Shown: one piece after another, positions 30,181 through 38,875 of the stretch
Layout: each line of letters begins with the position of its first letter
Position numbering within the stretch: position 1 is the stretch's first letter
Origin: Microbacterium sp. GCS4
Lineage (GTDB): Bacteria; Actinomycetota; Actinomycetes; Actinomycetales; Microbacteriaceae
Reading direction: 5' to 3'
Assembly (NCBI RefSeq): GCF_001262495.1
Contig: NZ_LGYE01000005.1
Coordinates: 124,001 to 188,000 of the forward strand
DNA: 64,000 nucleotides
The notes under the pieces: model-generated
Databases searched by the model: none
The model's input: the letters and a program-made list of their open reading frames with translations, nothing else
What the model was told of the DNA's origin: nothing
Made by a program: the position numbers and the translations under genes

Positions 30181-31224
30181 ATGAGGGCACTGTTCAAAGC
30201 CGAACGCGCATCCGGACTCGAAATGGTCGAGCGGCCGGATCCGGTCGCCGCCGCCGGCGAGGTCGTGATCCGCGTGCTCCGCACCGGCATCTGCGGCACC
30301 GACCTGCACATCCGCCGGTGGGACGAGTGGGCCGCGTCCGCGATCGACGCGCCCCTGATCCCCGGCCACGAGTTCTACGGCGAGGTCGTCGAGGTCGGCC
30401 CCCTCGTGCACGACATCTCCGTGGGTGACAGGGTCTCGGGTGAGGGTCACATCGTGTGCGGGACCTGTCGAAACTGCCGGGCCGGCCGACGGCAGATGTG
30501 CATCCGCACGATCGGACTCGGGCTGCAGCGTGACGGCGCGTTCGCCGAGTTCCTCGCCCTGCCGGCGACGAACGTCTGGGTGCACCATGCCGACGTCAGT
30601 CCCGAGCTCGGTGCGATCTTCGACCCCCTCGGCAACGCCGTGCACACCGCGCTCACGTACCCGCTCGTGGGGGAGGACGTGCTCGTGACGGGTTGCGGTC
30701 CGATCGGCCTCATGGCGATCGCGGTGGCCCGTCACGCCGGGGCGCGGTTCATCACGGCGACGGACGTCAGTGCGCCGCGGCTCGAGATGGCGACGCTCAT
30801 GGGTGCCGACCAGGTCGTGGACGTGTCGCAGCGGGAAGTGCGCGAGGCGCAGCGGGTGCTCGGGATGCGGGAGGGCTTCGACATCGGCTTCGAGATGAGC
30901 GGCGCTCCGTCGGCGCTCCCCGCCATGATCGACAACATGAATCACGGCGGACGCATCGCGATGCTCGGACTCCCGACGTCGGGGTTCGAGATCGACTGGG
31001 GCAAACTCGTGACGCACATGCTGACCATCAAGGGGATCTACGGGCGCGAGATGTTCGAGACCTGGAATGCGATGGGCGCGATGCTGCAGACGAGCGCGAC
31101 GCTGCGCGCGTCGATCGGCCGCGTGATCGCGGGGGTGCTCCCGGCGAGGGAGTGGGAGCGCGGATTCGCGGCGGCGGAGTCCGCCGGCACGGGAAAGATC
31201 ATCCTCGATTGGACGGAGCTGTGA
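30181..31224 (+). CDS. tdh: L-threonine 3-dehydrogenase
   Basis: The 347-residue protein is a zinc-dependent medium-chain dehydrogenase that oxidises L-threonine to 2-amino-3-ketobutyrate with NAD. The catalytic zinc site uses C38 (GICGTD), H63 and E64 (GHEFYGE). The structural zinc site has C93, C96, C99 and C107 ([15 protein letters not shown]). The cofactor motif is [13 protein letters not shown]. The ATG at 30181 has a GGATCGAGG region upstream as a weak ribosome site. The kbl gene overlaps it by one base, confirming the threonine pathway. Confidence 0.95.
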   Translation: MRALFKAERASGLEMVERPDPVAAAGEVVIRVLRTGICGTDLHIRRWDEWAASAIDAPLIPGHEFYGEVVEVGPLVHDISVGDRVSGEGHIVCGTCRNCRAGRRQMCIRTIGLGLQRDGAFAEFLALPATNVWVHHADVSPELGAIFDPLGNAVHTALTYPLVGEDVLVTGCGPIGLMAIAVARHAGARFITATDVSAPRLEMATLMGADQVVDVSQREVREAQRVLGMREGFDIGFEMSGAPSALPAMIDNMNHGGRIAMLGLPTSGFEIDWGKLVTHMLTIKGIYGREMFETWNAMGAMLQTSATLRASIGRVIAGVLPAREWERGFAAAESAGTGKIILDWTEL

Positions 31225-32402
31225 TGTACGGGACTTTTCAGACGCATGTGGCCGCGGAGCTCGCCGGGATCGAGGAGGCCGGACTGACGAAACGCGAGCG
31301 CGGCATCCGCGGACCGCAGAGTGCCGAGATCACGGCCGACGGCGCCGAGGTTCTGAACTTCTGCGCCAACAACTACCTCGGCCTCGCGGACGACGTGCGC
31401 ATCAGGGACTCCGCGAAGAGCGCGCTGGACGAGTGGGGCTACGGTCTCGCGAGCGTGCGGTTCATCTGCGGCACCCAGGAGCAGCACCTCGAGCTGGAGC
31501 GTCGGCTCGCCGGCTTCCTCGGCACGGATGACGCGATCCTCTACTCCTCGTGCTTCGATGCCAACGGCGGGGTCTTCGAGACGCTTTTCGGCGCGGAGGA
31601 CGCGATCATATCGGACGAGCTGAACCACGCGTCGATCATCGACGGCATCCGGCTCTCCAAGGCGCGGCGGCTGCGGTACCGCAACCGTGACATGGCCGAC
31701 CTGGAGGAGCAGCTGAAGGCGGCTTCCGATGCGCGCTTCCGCGTGGTGGTGACGGACGGTGTCTTCTCGATGGACGGCTACATCGCGCCACTCACGGAGA
31801 TCTGCGATCTGGCGGAGCGCTACGACGCCCTGGTGTTCGTCGACGACTCGCACGCCGTGGGCTTCGTGGGGGAGCACGGACGGGGGACGCCCGAGCTGTG
31901 CGGGGTCGCCGACCGCGTGGACATCTACACGGGGACGTTCGGGAAGGCCCTCGGCGGGGCGTCCGGCGGATACGTGGCCTCGCACGCCGACATCGTCGCG
32001 CTGCTGCGACAGCGTTCGCGCCCGTACCTGTTCTCCAACACGCTGGCCCCCTCGATCGTCGCGGGGACGCTCACTGCTCTCGATCTCGTGGAGGGTTCGG
32101 CCGACCTGCGGGCGCGGCTGCGTGAGAACGCGGCGCTGTTCCGCGAGCGCATGACGGCCGAGGGCTTCGAGCTGCTTCCGGGAGAGCATCCGATCGTGCC
32201 GGTGATGTTCGGCGACGCCGCGGTGACGGCCAGGATCGCGAGCGAGATGCAGAAGCACGGCGTCTATGTCACGGCGTTCAGCTTCCCCGTCGTGCCGCGC
32301 GGGCTCGCGCGCATCCGGGTGCAACTCTCGGCGGCGCATACGCCCGAGCAGGTCGAGCGGTGCGTGGCGGCGTTCGTGGCCGCGCGCGCTGCTGTCTCCT
32401 GA
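31224..32402 (+). CDS. kbl: Glycine C-acetyltransferase (2-amino-3-ketobutyrate CoA ligase)
   Basis: The 392-residue PLP enzyme cleaves 2-amino-3-ketobutyrate with CoA to glycine and acetyl-CoA, completing threonine degradation after Tdh. The PLP lysine is K241 in [13 protein letters not shown]. Motifs [12 protein letters not shown] and [18 protein letters not shown], typical of alpha-oxoamine synthases, are present; the Tdh neighbour decides for Kbl over related synthases. The ATG lies in TGATG with the tdh stop. The message ends just before the operator array of the next gene. Confidence 0.96.
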   Translation: MYGTFQTHVAAELAGIEEAGLTKRERGIRGPQSAEITADGAEVLNFCANNYLGLADDVRIRDSAKSALDEWGYGLASVRFICGTQEQHLELERRLAGFLGTDDAILYSSCFDANGGVFETLFGAEDAIISDELNHASIIDGIRLSKARRLRYRNRDMADLEEQLKAASDARFRVVVTDGVFSMDGYIAPLTEICDLAERYDALVFVDDSHAVGFVGEHGRGTPELCGVADRVDIYTGTFGKALGGASGGYVASHADIVALLRQRSRPYLFSNTLAPSIVAGTLTALDLVEGSADLRARLRENAALFRERMTAEGFELLPGEHPIVPVMFGDAAVTARIASEMQKHGVYVTAFSFPVVPRGLARIRVQLSAAHTPEQVERCVAAFVAARAAVS

Positions 32403-32424
32403 AGACCCCGGGAGTACAGAGAAG

Positions 32425-32480
32425 TCTTTGCAAAGAAAAACTTGCAAAGAAACGTTTGCAAGAGTATCTTTGCATGCATG
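32425..32480. promoter_or_regulatory. Four 14-bp-phased operator repeats over a leaderless promoter
   Basis: Four consecutive 14-base units, 32425-32438, 32439-32452, 32453-32466 and 32467-32480, share the core TTGCA at the same position. The first contains the perfect palindrome CTTTGCAAAG. The second core supplies a -35 (TTGCAA, 32442-32447), then 17 bases, then the -10 TATCTT (32465-32470), and the ATG is 7 bases further. The array thus covers the whole promoter and is probably the autoregulatory operator of the following ArsR-like gene. Confidence 0.65.
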
Positions 32481-33074
32481 ACGAACACACGCGAGTCCCG
32501 CAGCCTGGATGCCGGAGCGCTCAAGGCGCTCGCGCACCCGCTGCGCGTGCGCATCTTCGACCTGCTCAGCGAGCGAGGCCCGCAGACCGCGAGCACGCTC
32601 GCTGCACTGGTCGGCGAGACCTCCGGGTCGATGAGCTACCACCTGCGCGCCCTCGCGGCGCACGACCTCATCCGCGAGGTCGAGGGGCGGGGGACGGCGC
32701 GCGAGCGCTGGTGGGAGCGCCCCAAGGGGCGGATCGACCTGCCCGGACCCGACGACAGCATGACGCCCTCGAACAGGGCGTCGGCGCAGATCGTCACCGC
32801 CGAGTTCTTCCGTCTGCGGCACGAGACCCTGATGGCCTACCTCAATCGCGCCGAGTCGGAGATCCCGGAGGAATGGCGCGACGCGGGCATCGTCATGACG
32901 ACCTACCTCGACCTCACGGTCGAGCAGATGGCCGAGCTCAAGGCCGAACTCACCGAGGTCGTGGACCGCGTGGTCGAGCGGTACCAGGGACAGTCCGGTC
33001 CCGATGTGCGGCGTGTGTCCCTGCGCGCCGAGCTCTTCGATCTGCCCACCGACGCACGTACGGAGGAATCATGA
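32478..33074 (+). CDS. ArsR-like winged helix regulator
   Basis: I chose the ATG at 32478 (MTNTRESRSLDAGALKALAH), the start matching the leaderless promoter; an upstream in-frame start at 32442 lies inside the operator repeats. The 198-residue protein has a helix-turn-helix at about residues 15-70 (LAHPLRVRIFDLLSERGPQT, GSMSYHLRALAAHDLI) of the ArsR/PadR-like type, followed by an acidic helical domain of about 110 residues. No metal-binding cysteines are seen, so a small-molecule or protein signal is more likely than a metal. It is coupled to a 72-residue gene by ATGA. Confidence 0.88.
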   Translation: MTNTRESRSLDAGALKALAHPLRVRIFDLLSERGPQTASTLAALVGETSGSMSYHLRALAAHDLIREVEGRGTARERWWERPKGRIDLPGPDDSMTPSNRASAQIVTAEFFRLRHETLMAYLNRAESEIPEEWRDAGIVMTTYLDLTVEQMAELKAELTEVVDRVVERYQGQSGPDVRRVSLRAELFDLPTDARTEES

Positions 33075-33289
33075 CCAGTGCAGCGCTCCACCTCGCGGCC
33101 CCGACCCTCGTCGAGCGCCGACTGCTGAACGTCGCGACGCATCTGACGGCCTTCGTGGAGCGCCGGATCGCGGCTCGCGCCGAGCGGCGCGAGATCGCCA
33201 ACGATCTGCTCCGCGAGCAGCAGGCGCGCAGGCAGGACCCGCGTGCCGTCGAGCACCTGCTCGCGCAGATGGGCGTTCCGCGCCGCTAG
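33071..33289 (+). CDS. Small protein coupled to the ArsR-like regulator
   Basis: The 72-residue product is basic and helical (LVERRLLNVATHLTAFVERR, RAERREIANDLLREQQARR), with no membrane segment or cysteine. Its ATG overlaps the regulator stop by 4 bases. The stop shares a CTAG with the stop of the convergent gene. I do not recognise a family. A role as regulator partner is only a guess from translational coupling. Confidence 0.65.
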   Translation: MTSAALHLAAPTLVERRLLNVATHLTAFVERRIAARAERREIANDLLREQQARRQDPRAVEHLLAQMGVPRR

Positions 33290-33504
33290 TCCTCGAAGGG
33301 GCGGGCGACGACCTCGCCGGAGGCCGTCTGCACGACCTCCCAGCCGGCGTCGAGCTCGGCGATCGCCCGGCCTTCGAGCCAGGTCAGCGTCCAATGGCCG
33401 ACCAATCCCCGGCCCTCGACCTCGGCGATCGCCGGTCGCAGCGCCGCCGGGACGGATGCCGGTGCGGCCGAACCCGTCGCCCAGCGCGTACCCAGCTGCA
33501 TCAT
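33286..33504 (-). CDS. Small protein of unknown function coupled to valS
   Basis: The 72-residue product starts at an ATG that overlaps the valS stop by 4 bases (ATGA). It has a mixed, non-hydrophobic sequence with a plausible beta-rich end (GLVGHWTLTWLEGRAIAELD, GWEVVQTASGEVV). It is not a shadow of another gene, since the opposite strand here is nearly empty and the downstream region ends at the convergent stop. No family recognised. The coupling to valS suggests joint expression only. Confidence 0.65.
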   Translation of the reverse strand: MMQLGTRWATGSAAPASVPAALRPAIAEVEGRGLVGHWTLTWLEGRAIAELDAGWEVVQTASGEVVARPFED

Positions 33505-36110
33505 GCCTCCTCGACCGGAGCGAGCACGATCTCCGTCACGGCGAAGTCCTCCGCCTCGACGAACTCGAGTTCGGCGATCCGTCCCACGGCACGCAGGTCG
33601 TCGGCTGCGGCGCGCAGCGCGTCGAGCTTTCCGGCGGGTGCGGCGATCGTGGCGTGCGAGACCGGCGTCTTCTGGGAGGCCTTGGCCTCGGTCTTGGCGC
33701 GACGGATGCCGATCAGGGCCTCGCTGGCCACGGCGAGGACCGCGGTGTCTCCCTCGATCGACAGCGGCTCGGGCCACGACGCGGTGTGCACGGAGCCCTC
33801 CTCGAACCACGACCACACCTCTTCGGTCGCGAACGAGATCACCGGGGCGAGCAGACGCAGCAACGTCGACAGCGCCAGGCGCAGGGCGAGTGCGGCCGAG
33901 GCCTGGCCCACGTTCGTCTGGTCGTAGGCGCGCTCCTTGACGAGTTCGAGGTAGTCGTCGCAGAACGTCCAGAAGAACGCCTCGGTGACCTCGAGCGCCT
34001 TGGCCTGGTCGTAGCTCTCGAACGCCTTCGTCGCCTCCACCACGACGGCGTCGAGGGCGGTGAGCATCGACGCGTCGAGCGCGTGCGTGACCTGCGCGCC
34101 CTCGGGCACGGGGAACGACAGCACGAACTTCGCCGCGTTCAGGACCTTGATGGCCAGACGGCGGCCGATCTTCACCTGCGTGGGGTTCTGCGGGTCGAAG
34201 GCCGCATCCATGCCGAGACGGCTCGAGGCCGCCCAGTAGCGCACGGCATCCGATCCGTGGGCGTCGAGGATATCGGCCGGAGTCACGACGTTGCCCTTGG
34301 ACTTCGACATCTTCTTGCGGTCGGGGTCGACGATGAAGCCGGAGATCGCGGCGTTGCGCCACGGAGTCCGGCCGTCTTCCAGCGTCGAGCGCAGCATGGT
34401 CGAGAACAGCCAGGTGCGGATGATGTCCTGGCCCTGCGGGCGCAGGTCGAACGGGGCGGTGAGGGACCACAGCTCCTCGTCGCGCTGCCATCCGCCCGCG
34501 AGCTGCGGGGTGAGCGACGACGTCGCCCAGGTGTCGAGGATGTCGGCCTCGGCGTCGAACCCGCCGGGCACACCGCGCTGGTCCTCGGTGTACCCCGCGG
34601 GCACGTCGGTCGTGGGGTCGATCGGCAGGGCGGCGTGGTCGGGCGCGAGCACGCGGTCGTAGTCGCGCTCGCCGTTCTCGTCGAGGCCGTACCAGAGGGG
34701 GATCGGCACGCCGAAGAAGCGCTGGCGGGACACCAGCCAGTCACCGGTCAGGCCACCCACCCAGTTCTCGTACCGCACGCGCATGAAGTCGGGGTGCCAC
34801 GACAGCTCGGAGCCGTGCGCGAGCAGCTGGTCGCGCAGCTCGCTGTCGCGGGCGCCGTTGCGGATGTACCACTGACGCGTCGACACGATCTCGAGCGGGC
34901 GGTCGCCCTTCTCGAAGAACTTCACGGCGTGGTTGAAGGGCTTGCCGACGGCCGTCATGTCGCCGGTCTCCTGCAGCTTCTCGACGATGGCCTTGCGCGC
35001 CGAGAACACGGTCTTGCCGGCGAGCTCGGTCTGGTACCAGCCGATCGCCGCAGGGTCCGTCACGATCGACGGCGCGGTCGGCAGGAAGCGACCGTCGAGG
35101 CCGATGGTCGTCATGTTGGGCAGGTCGCGGCCGTCGGCCGTGCGCAGCTCGCGCCACCAGATGATGTCGGTCACGTCGCCGAAGGTGCAGACCATGGCGG
35201 CTCCCGTGCCCTTGTCGGGCTGGGCGAGGTGGTGGCCGTGGATCTCGATCTCGGCGCCGAAGAAGGGCGTCTTCACCTTCGTGCCGATCAGGTGCTTGTG
35301 CGGGCCCTCGGGGTGCGTCACGATCGCGATGCACGCGGGGAGCAGCTCCGGGCGGGTGGTCTCGATCGTGATCGCGCCCGACCCGTCCGCGAACGGGAAG
35401 TCGATCGTGTGGTACGCGGCCTGCTGGTCGCGATCCTCGAGCTCCGCCTGGGCGATCGCCGAACGGAAGTCGATGTCCCACAGGGTGGGTGCGAGTGACT
35501 GGTAGGCCTCCCCGCGCTCGAGATTGCGGAGGAAGGCGAGCTGGCTCTGGCGGATCGTGTCGTCGGAGATCGTGCGGTAGGTCTGCGTCCAGTCGACCGA
35601 GAGGCCCAGCTGGCGGAACAGCGCCTCGAACTGCTTCTCGTCCTCGACGGTCAGTCGCTCGCACAGTTCGATGAAGTTGCGGCGGCTGATGGGCTTCTGG
35701 TCCGCAGCACGGCTCGACTTGTTGTCACCGCCCTCGAACGGGGGAGTGAAGTCCGCCTCATAGGGGAGCGACGGGTCGCAGCGCACGCCGTAGTAGTTCT
35801 GCACGCGACGCTCGGTCGGCAGGCCGTTGTCGTCCCAGCCCATCGGGTAGAAAACGGTCTTGCCGCGCATGCGCTCGTAGCGCGCCTTGACATCGGTGTG
35901 GGTGTAGGAGAACACGTGGCCGATGTGCAGGCTGCCGGATGCCGTGGGCGGAGGCGTGTCGATCGAGTAGACGCCGTCGCGGCCGGACTGCGCGGCGCGG
36001 ATGCGGTCGAACAGGTACGTGCCCCGCTCGGACCAGGACTCGCCCCACTTCGCTTCGAGGCCTTCCAACGCGGGCTTGTCAGGGATCTGAGAGTGTGCGG
36101 ACGCGGCCAT
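33501..36110 (-). CDS. valS: Valyl-tRNA synthetase
   Basis: The 869-residue class I enzyme charges tRNA-Val. The HIGH motif is in GSLHIGHVFSYTHTD near residue 57, the editing (CP1) domain follows, and the KMSKS motif is in RKKMSKSKGNVV near residue 600. The start at 36110 has GAGGAG upstream on that strand. Length and the C-terminus suggest the coiled-coil domain is short or of a different type from E. coli ValS (951 residues). It is followed, with a 4-base overlap, by a 72-residue gene. No T-box was seen upstream. Confidence 0.97.
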   Translation of the reverse strand: MAASAHSQIPDKPALEGLEAKWGESWSERGTYLFDRIRAAQSGRDGVYSIDTPPPTASGSLHIGHVFSYTHTDVKARYERMRGKTVFYPMGWDDNGLPTERRVQNYYGVRCDPSLPYEADFTPPFEGGDNKSSRAADQKPISRRNFIELCERLTVEDEKQFEALFRQLGLSVDWTQTYRTISDDTIRQSQLAFLRNLERGEAYQSLAPTLWDIDFRSAIAQAELEDRDQQAAYHTIDFPFADGSGAITIETTRPELLPACIAIVTHPEGPHKHLIGTKVKTPFFGAEIEIHGHHLAQPDKGTGAAMVCTFGDVTDIIWWRELRTADGRDLPNMTTIGLDGRFLPTAPSIVTDPAAIGWYQTELAGKTVFSARKAIVEKLQETGDMTAVGKPFNHAVKFFEKGDRPLEIVSTRQWYIRNGARDSELRDQLLAHGSELSWHPDFMRVRYENWVGGLTGDWLVSRQRFFGVPIPLWYGLDENGERDYDRVLAPDHAALPIDPTTDVPAGYTEDQRGVPGGFDAEADILDTWATSSLTPQLAGGWQRDEELWSLTAPFDLRPQGQDIIRTWLFSTMLRSTLEDGRTPWRNAAISGFIVDPDRKKMSKSKGNVVTPADILDAHGSDAVRYWAASSRLGMDAAFDPQNPTQVKIGRRLAIKVLNAAKFVLSFPVPEGAQVTHALDASMLTALDAVVVEATKAFESYDQAKALEVTEAFFWTFCDDYLELVKERAYDQTNVGQASAALALRLALSTLLRLLAPVISFATEEVWSWFEEGSVHTASWPEPLSIEGDTAVLAVASEALIGIRRAKTEAKASQKTPVSHATIAAPAGKLDALRAAADDLRAVGRIAELEFVEAEDFAVTEIVLAPVEEA

Positions 36111-36224
36111 GAGGTCTCCTCGAGCGATGTATGCGGCACTGTGTGAGCGTGCCTGAGTGTGGGTTGTGCCTCCAGTGTACCGAGAGCCGCGCGGCGGACG
36201 CCCGGGGACCGATCCCGTCGCAGA

Positions 36225-36254
36225 TCGACCCGGTCCAAGAATCCGCTCTAGACT
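36225..36254 (+). promoter_or_regulatory. Probable promoter of the peptide ABC operon
   Basis: TCGACC at 36225-36230 (weak -35) and TAGACT at 36249-36254 (-10) are separated by 18 bases. Transcription near 36261 would give a leader of about 29 bases before the ATG at 36290, which has GAGGA upstream. Confidence 0.45.
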
Positions 36255-36289
36255 GGCCTCATCCCGACCCGTTCTTCCGAGGAATAGTC

Positions 36290-37900
36290 ATGCCCGCACA
36301 CCCCGCACGCCGCATCCTCCCGCTCGTGGCGCTCGCCGCCGTCTCGGCGCTCGCGCTCAGCGCCTGCACCGCATCCTCCTCCGACGCCGAGGGCGGAGAG
36401 CTGGTGTGGTCGATCGAGGGAGCGAATCTCGCGGCCGGGCACATGGACCCCCAGGTGAGCCAGCTCGATGTGTCGGGAATGGTGCAGCGGGCAGTGCTCG
36501 ACTCCCTCGTGTTCCAGGAGGAGGACGGCTCCTTCACGCCGTGGCTCGCGACCGACTGGGAGGTGTCGCCCGACAGCACGGAGTACACCTTCACACTGCG
36601 GGACGACGTGACGTTCACGGACGGGGAGCCCTTCGACGCCGCCGCCGTGAAGGCGAACTTCGACCGCATCGTCGACCCCGAGACCGAATCGGCGCAGGCC
36701 GCGAGCATGCTCGGCGCGGACTTCTACGAGGGCACCGAGGTCATCGACGACCACACCGTGAAGGTGTCGTTCACGCAGCCGTACGCCCCGTTCCTGCAGG
36801 CGGCCAGCACCCCGCAGCTCGGCTTCTACTCGCCGGCGGTGCTCGCCGAGTCGGCGGATCAGCTGAAGGCCGGCGGCCCCGGCATCACGGTCGGCACCGG
36901 GCCCTACGAGCTCACCGTGTACACGCCCGACCAGGAGATCGTGTACACGCGCAACGACGACTACGCGTGGGGCCCGCACGGCGAGACGGCGCCGAAGGTC
37001 GAGACTCTCCGCGTCGAGATCCAGCCCGAGGCGTCCGTGCGCGCCGGAGTGGTCCAGAGCGGCGAGGCCGACATCGCCAGCAACATCCCGCCGAACCTCG
37101 CGGGCGACCTGGGCGACGACGTGACGGTCGACTCCGTCGAATACCCCGGCCTCCCGTACTCGCTCTACCTGAACGAGAAGTTCGGCGTGTTCGCCGACGA
37201 GAAGGTGCGACAGGCGTTCGCGCGCGGCATCGACGTCGACGCCGCGGTGGAGGAGATCTTCTTCGACCAGTTCCCGCGCGCGTGGTCCATCCTCGGCCCG
37301 ACCACGCCCGGCTATGATGCCACGCTCGAGGACAGCTGGCCGTTCGATCCGGCGGCCGCCAACGCCCTGCTGGACGAGGCCGGGTGGACCGAGCGCGACG
37401 CGGACGGCATCCGCATGAAGGACGGCCAGCCGCTGTCCGTGCGGTGGATCGCCTATACGCCTGTCCCCGACGACCGTGCGGCTCTCGCCAACGCGATTCA
37501 ATCCGACCTCAAGGCGATCGGCTTCGACGTCGTGCGCGAGGTCCTCGAGCCCGGCGCCTACAACGAGCAGTACGGTCCCAAGACGTTCGACCTGACCGAC
37601 TGGGGCTTCTCGGGCGTCGACCCCGACCTGCTGCGCAACCACCTGCACACCGACGGCTTCCAGAACGCCTCCCAAGTGTCGGACCCCGCCGTCGACACGC
37701 TGCTCGAGCAGGCCGTGGCGACCAGCGACCAGGCCCAGCGCGACGAGCTGTACACGCAGCTGCAGGAATGGAACGCGACGCATCAGGCGATCGTGCCGCT
37801 GTACGTGCCCTCCGCGATCACCGCGGTCGGCGACCGGGTCAGCGACCTGGAGTACGACCTGTACGGCCGGCCCCTGTTCTACGATGTGAGCATCGACTGA
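36290..37900 (+). CDS. ABC transporter substrate-binding lipoprotein (peptide/nickel type)
   Basis: The 536-residue protein is a family 5 extracellular solute-binding protein. The signal peptide ends in the lipobox LSAC with C26 as lipid anchor, so it is tethered outside the membrane. Typical sequences are TEYTFTLRDDVTFTDGEPFD and VRQAFARGIDVDAAVEEIFF. The family binds oligopeptides or other small substrates; which one cannot be told. It is the first gene of an operon with two permeases and a fused ATPase. Confidence 0.94.
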   Translation: MPAHPARRILPLVALAAVSALALSACTASSSDAEGGELVWSIEGANLAAGHMDPQVSQLDVSGMVQRAVLDSLVFQEEDGSFTPWLATDWEVSPDSTEYTFTLRDDVTFTDGEPFDAAAVKANFDRIVDPETESAQAASMLGADFYEGTEVIDDHTVKVSFTQPYAPFLQAASTPQLGFYSPAVLAESADQLKAGGPGITVGTGPYELTVYTPDQEIVYTRNDDYAWGPHGETAPKVETLRVEIQPEASVRAGVVQSGEADIASNIPPNLAGDLGDDVTVDSVEYPGLPYSLYLNEKFGVFADEKVRQAFARGIDVDAAVEEIFFDQFPRAWSILGPTTPGYDATLEDSWPFDPAAANALLDEAGWTERDADGIRMKDGQPLSVRWIAYTPVPDDRAALANAIQSDLKAIGFDVVREVLEPGAYNEQYGPKTFDLTDWGFSGVDPDLLRNHLHTDGFQNASQVSDPAVDTLLEQAVATSDQAQRDELYTQLQEWNATHQAIVPLYVPSAITAVGDRVSDLEYDLYGRPLFYDVSID

Positions 37901-37907
37901 TCAGGAT

Positions 37908-37934
37908 CGGTCGTTGAGCGAGCGGAGCGCGACG
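37908..37934 (+). repeat. REP-like repeat, copy 1 (ABC operon)
   Basis: This 27-base sequence matches the copy at 44393-44419 in 26 of 27 positions, the one difference being A/C at position 23. It fills almost all the gap between the binding-protein stop and the permease GTG. The GGAG at 37924-37927, six bases before the GTG, is part of the repeat, so the repeat supplies the ribosome binding site of the permease gene. The last base of the repeat is the first base of the GTG. Confidence 0.75.
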
Positions 37935-38875
37935 TGAAGGCTGCGCTCATCCGCATCGCCGGTCTCGCGGCATCCGTCGTGGTGGTGCTCTGGGGAGCGG
38001 CGACTCTGGCGTTCCTCGCGTTCCGTGTGATCCCGGGCGATCCGGTGTCGGTCATGCTCGGCCCGCAGGCCCAGGTCAGCGAGGCTGTGAAGGACGGCAT
38101 CCGCGCCGATCTCGGGCTCGACCGGCCGCCGCTCGAGCAGTACCTGACGTTCATCGGGCAGCTCGCGCGCGGCGACCTGGGCGAGTCGTACCAGCTGCGG
38201 ATGCCGGTGACGGAGGTCATCGGACGCCAGCTGGGCCCCACGCTGCAGCTCGCCGCGCTCGCGCTGCTGCTCGCGGTGGTGCTCGCCCTCGCGGTGGCGC
38301 TGCTCGTGCGCAGTCAGGCCGCGCGCACGGTCGCGGCGGGCATCGAGCTCGTGATCCTGTCGTCGCCGGTGTTCTGGATCGGGCTGATCCTCCTGAGCGT
38401 GTTCGCGTTCGGTCTCGGATGGTTCCCCGTGTCAGGGGCCCGCAACCCGGCGACGATCGTGCTCCCCGCGATCACGCTCGCGCTCCCGGTCGCCGCCCTG
38501 CTCAGCCAGGTGCTCCGCGACGGACTGGCCCAGGCGGAGCGGATGCCGTTCGCCGAGACGGTCCGCGCCCGCGGCGCGAGTCCGTCGTGGTTCACGCTGC
38601 GCCATGGTCTCCGTCACGGCGCTTCCGGCGCGCTCACCCTCGCCGCCTACCTCACGGGGTCCGTGCTCGGTGGTGCCGTGCTCGTGGAGACCGTCTTCGC
38701 GCGGGCAGGCCTCGGCCGCGTGACGCTCGCGGCCATCAGCAACCGCGACCTCCCGGTCATCACGGGCATCATCCTGCTCAGCGCGGTCGTGTTCGTGATC
38801 GTGAACCTGGTCGTCGAGCTCGTGCATCCGCTACTGGACCCGCGCCTGCGCGGTACGCGCGGAGGTGTCCGGTGA
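37934..38875 (+). CDS. ABC transporter permease (DppB type)
   Basis: The 313-residue protein is a six-helix permease of the peptide/nickel family. The family sequences AFRVIPGDPVSVMLGPQA and the EAA-like loop (FAETVRARGASPSWFTLRHG) are visible. It starts with GTG, whose ribosome binding site lies in a REP-like repeat. The stop overlaps the next permease as GTGA. Confidence 0.95.
   Translation: MKAALIRIAGLAASVVVVLWGAATLAFLAFRVIPGDPVSVMLGPQAQVSEAVKDGIRADLGLDRPPLEQYLTFIGQLARGDLGESYQLRMPVTEVIGRQLGPTLQLAALALLLAVVLALAVALLVRSQAARTVAAGIELVILSSPVFWIGLILLSVFAFGLGWFPVSGARNPATIVLPAITLALPVAALLSQVLRDGLAQAERMPFAETVRARGASPSWFTLRHGLRHGASGALTLAAYLTGSVLGGAVLVETVFARAGLGRVTLAAISNRDLPVITGIILLSAVVFVIVNLVVELVHPLLDPRLRGTRGGVR

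Noticed and set aside
32442..32477. Upstream start for the ArsR-like gene (MQRNVCKSIFAC)
   Set aside because: These codons are made of the operator repeats, and the predicted transcript starts after them.
31038..32822. 594-codon minus-strand frame opposite kbl
   Set aside because: Motif-free, opposite a certain gene, and it runs through the operator array and the ArsR-like gene start.
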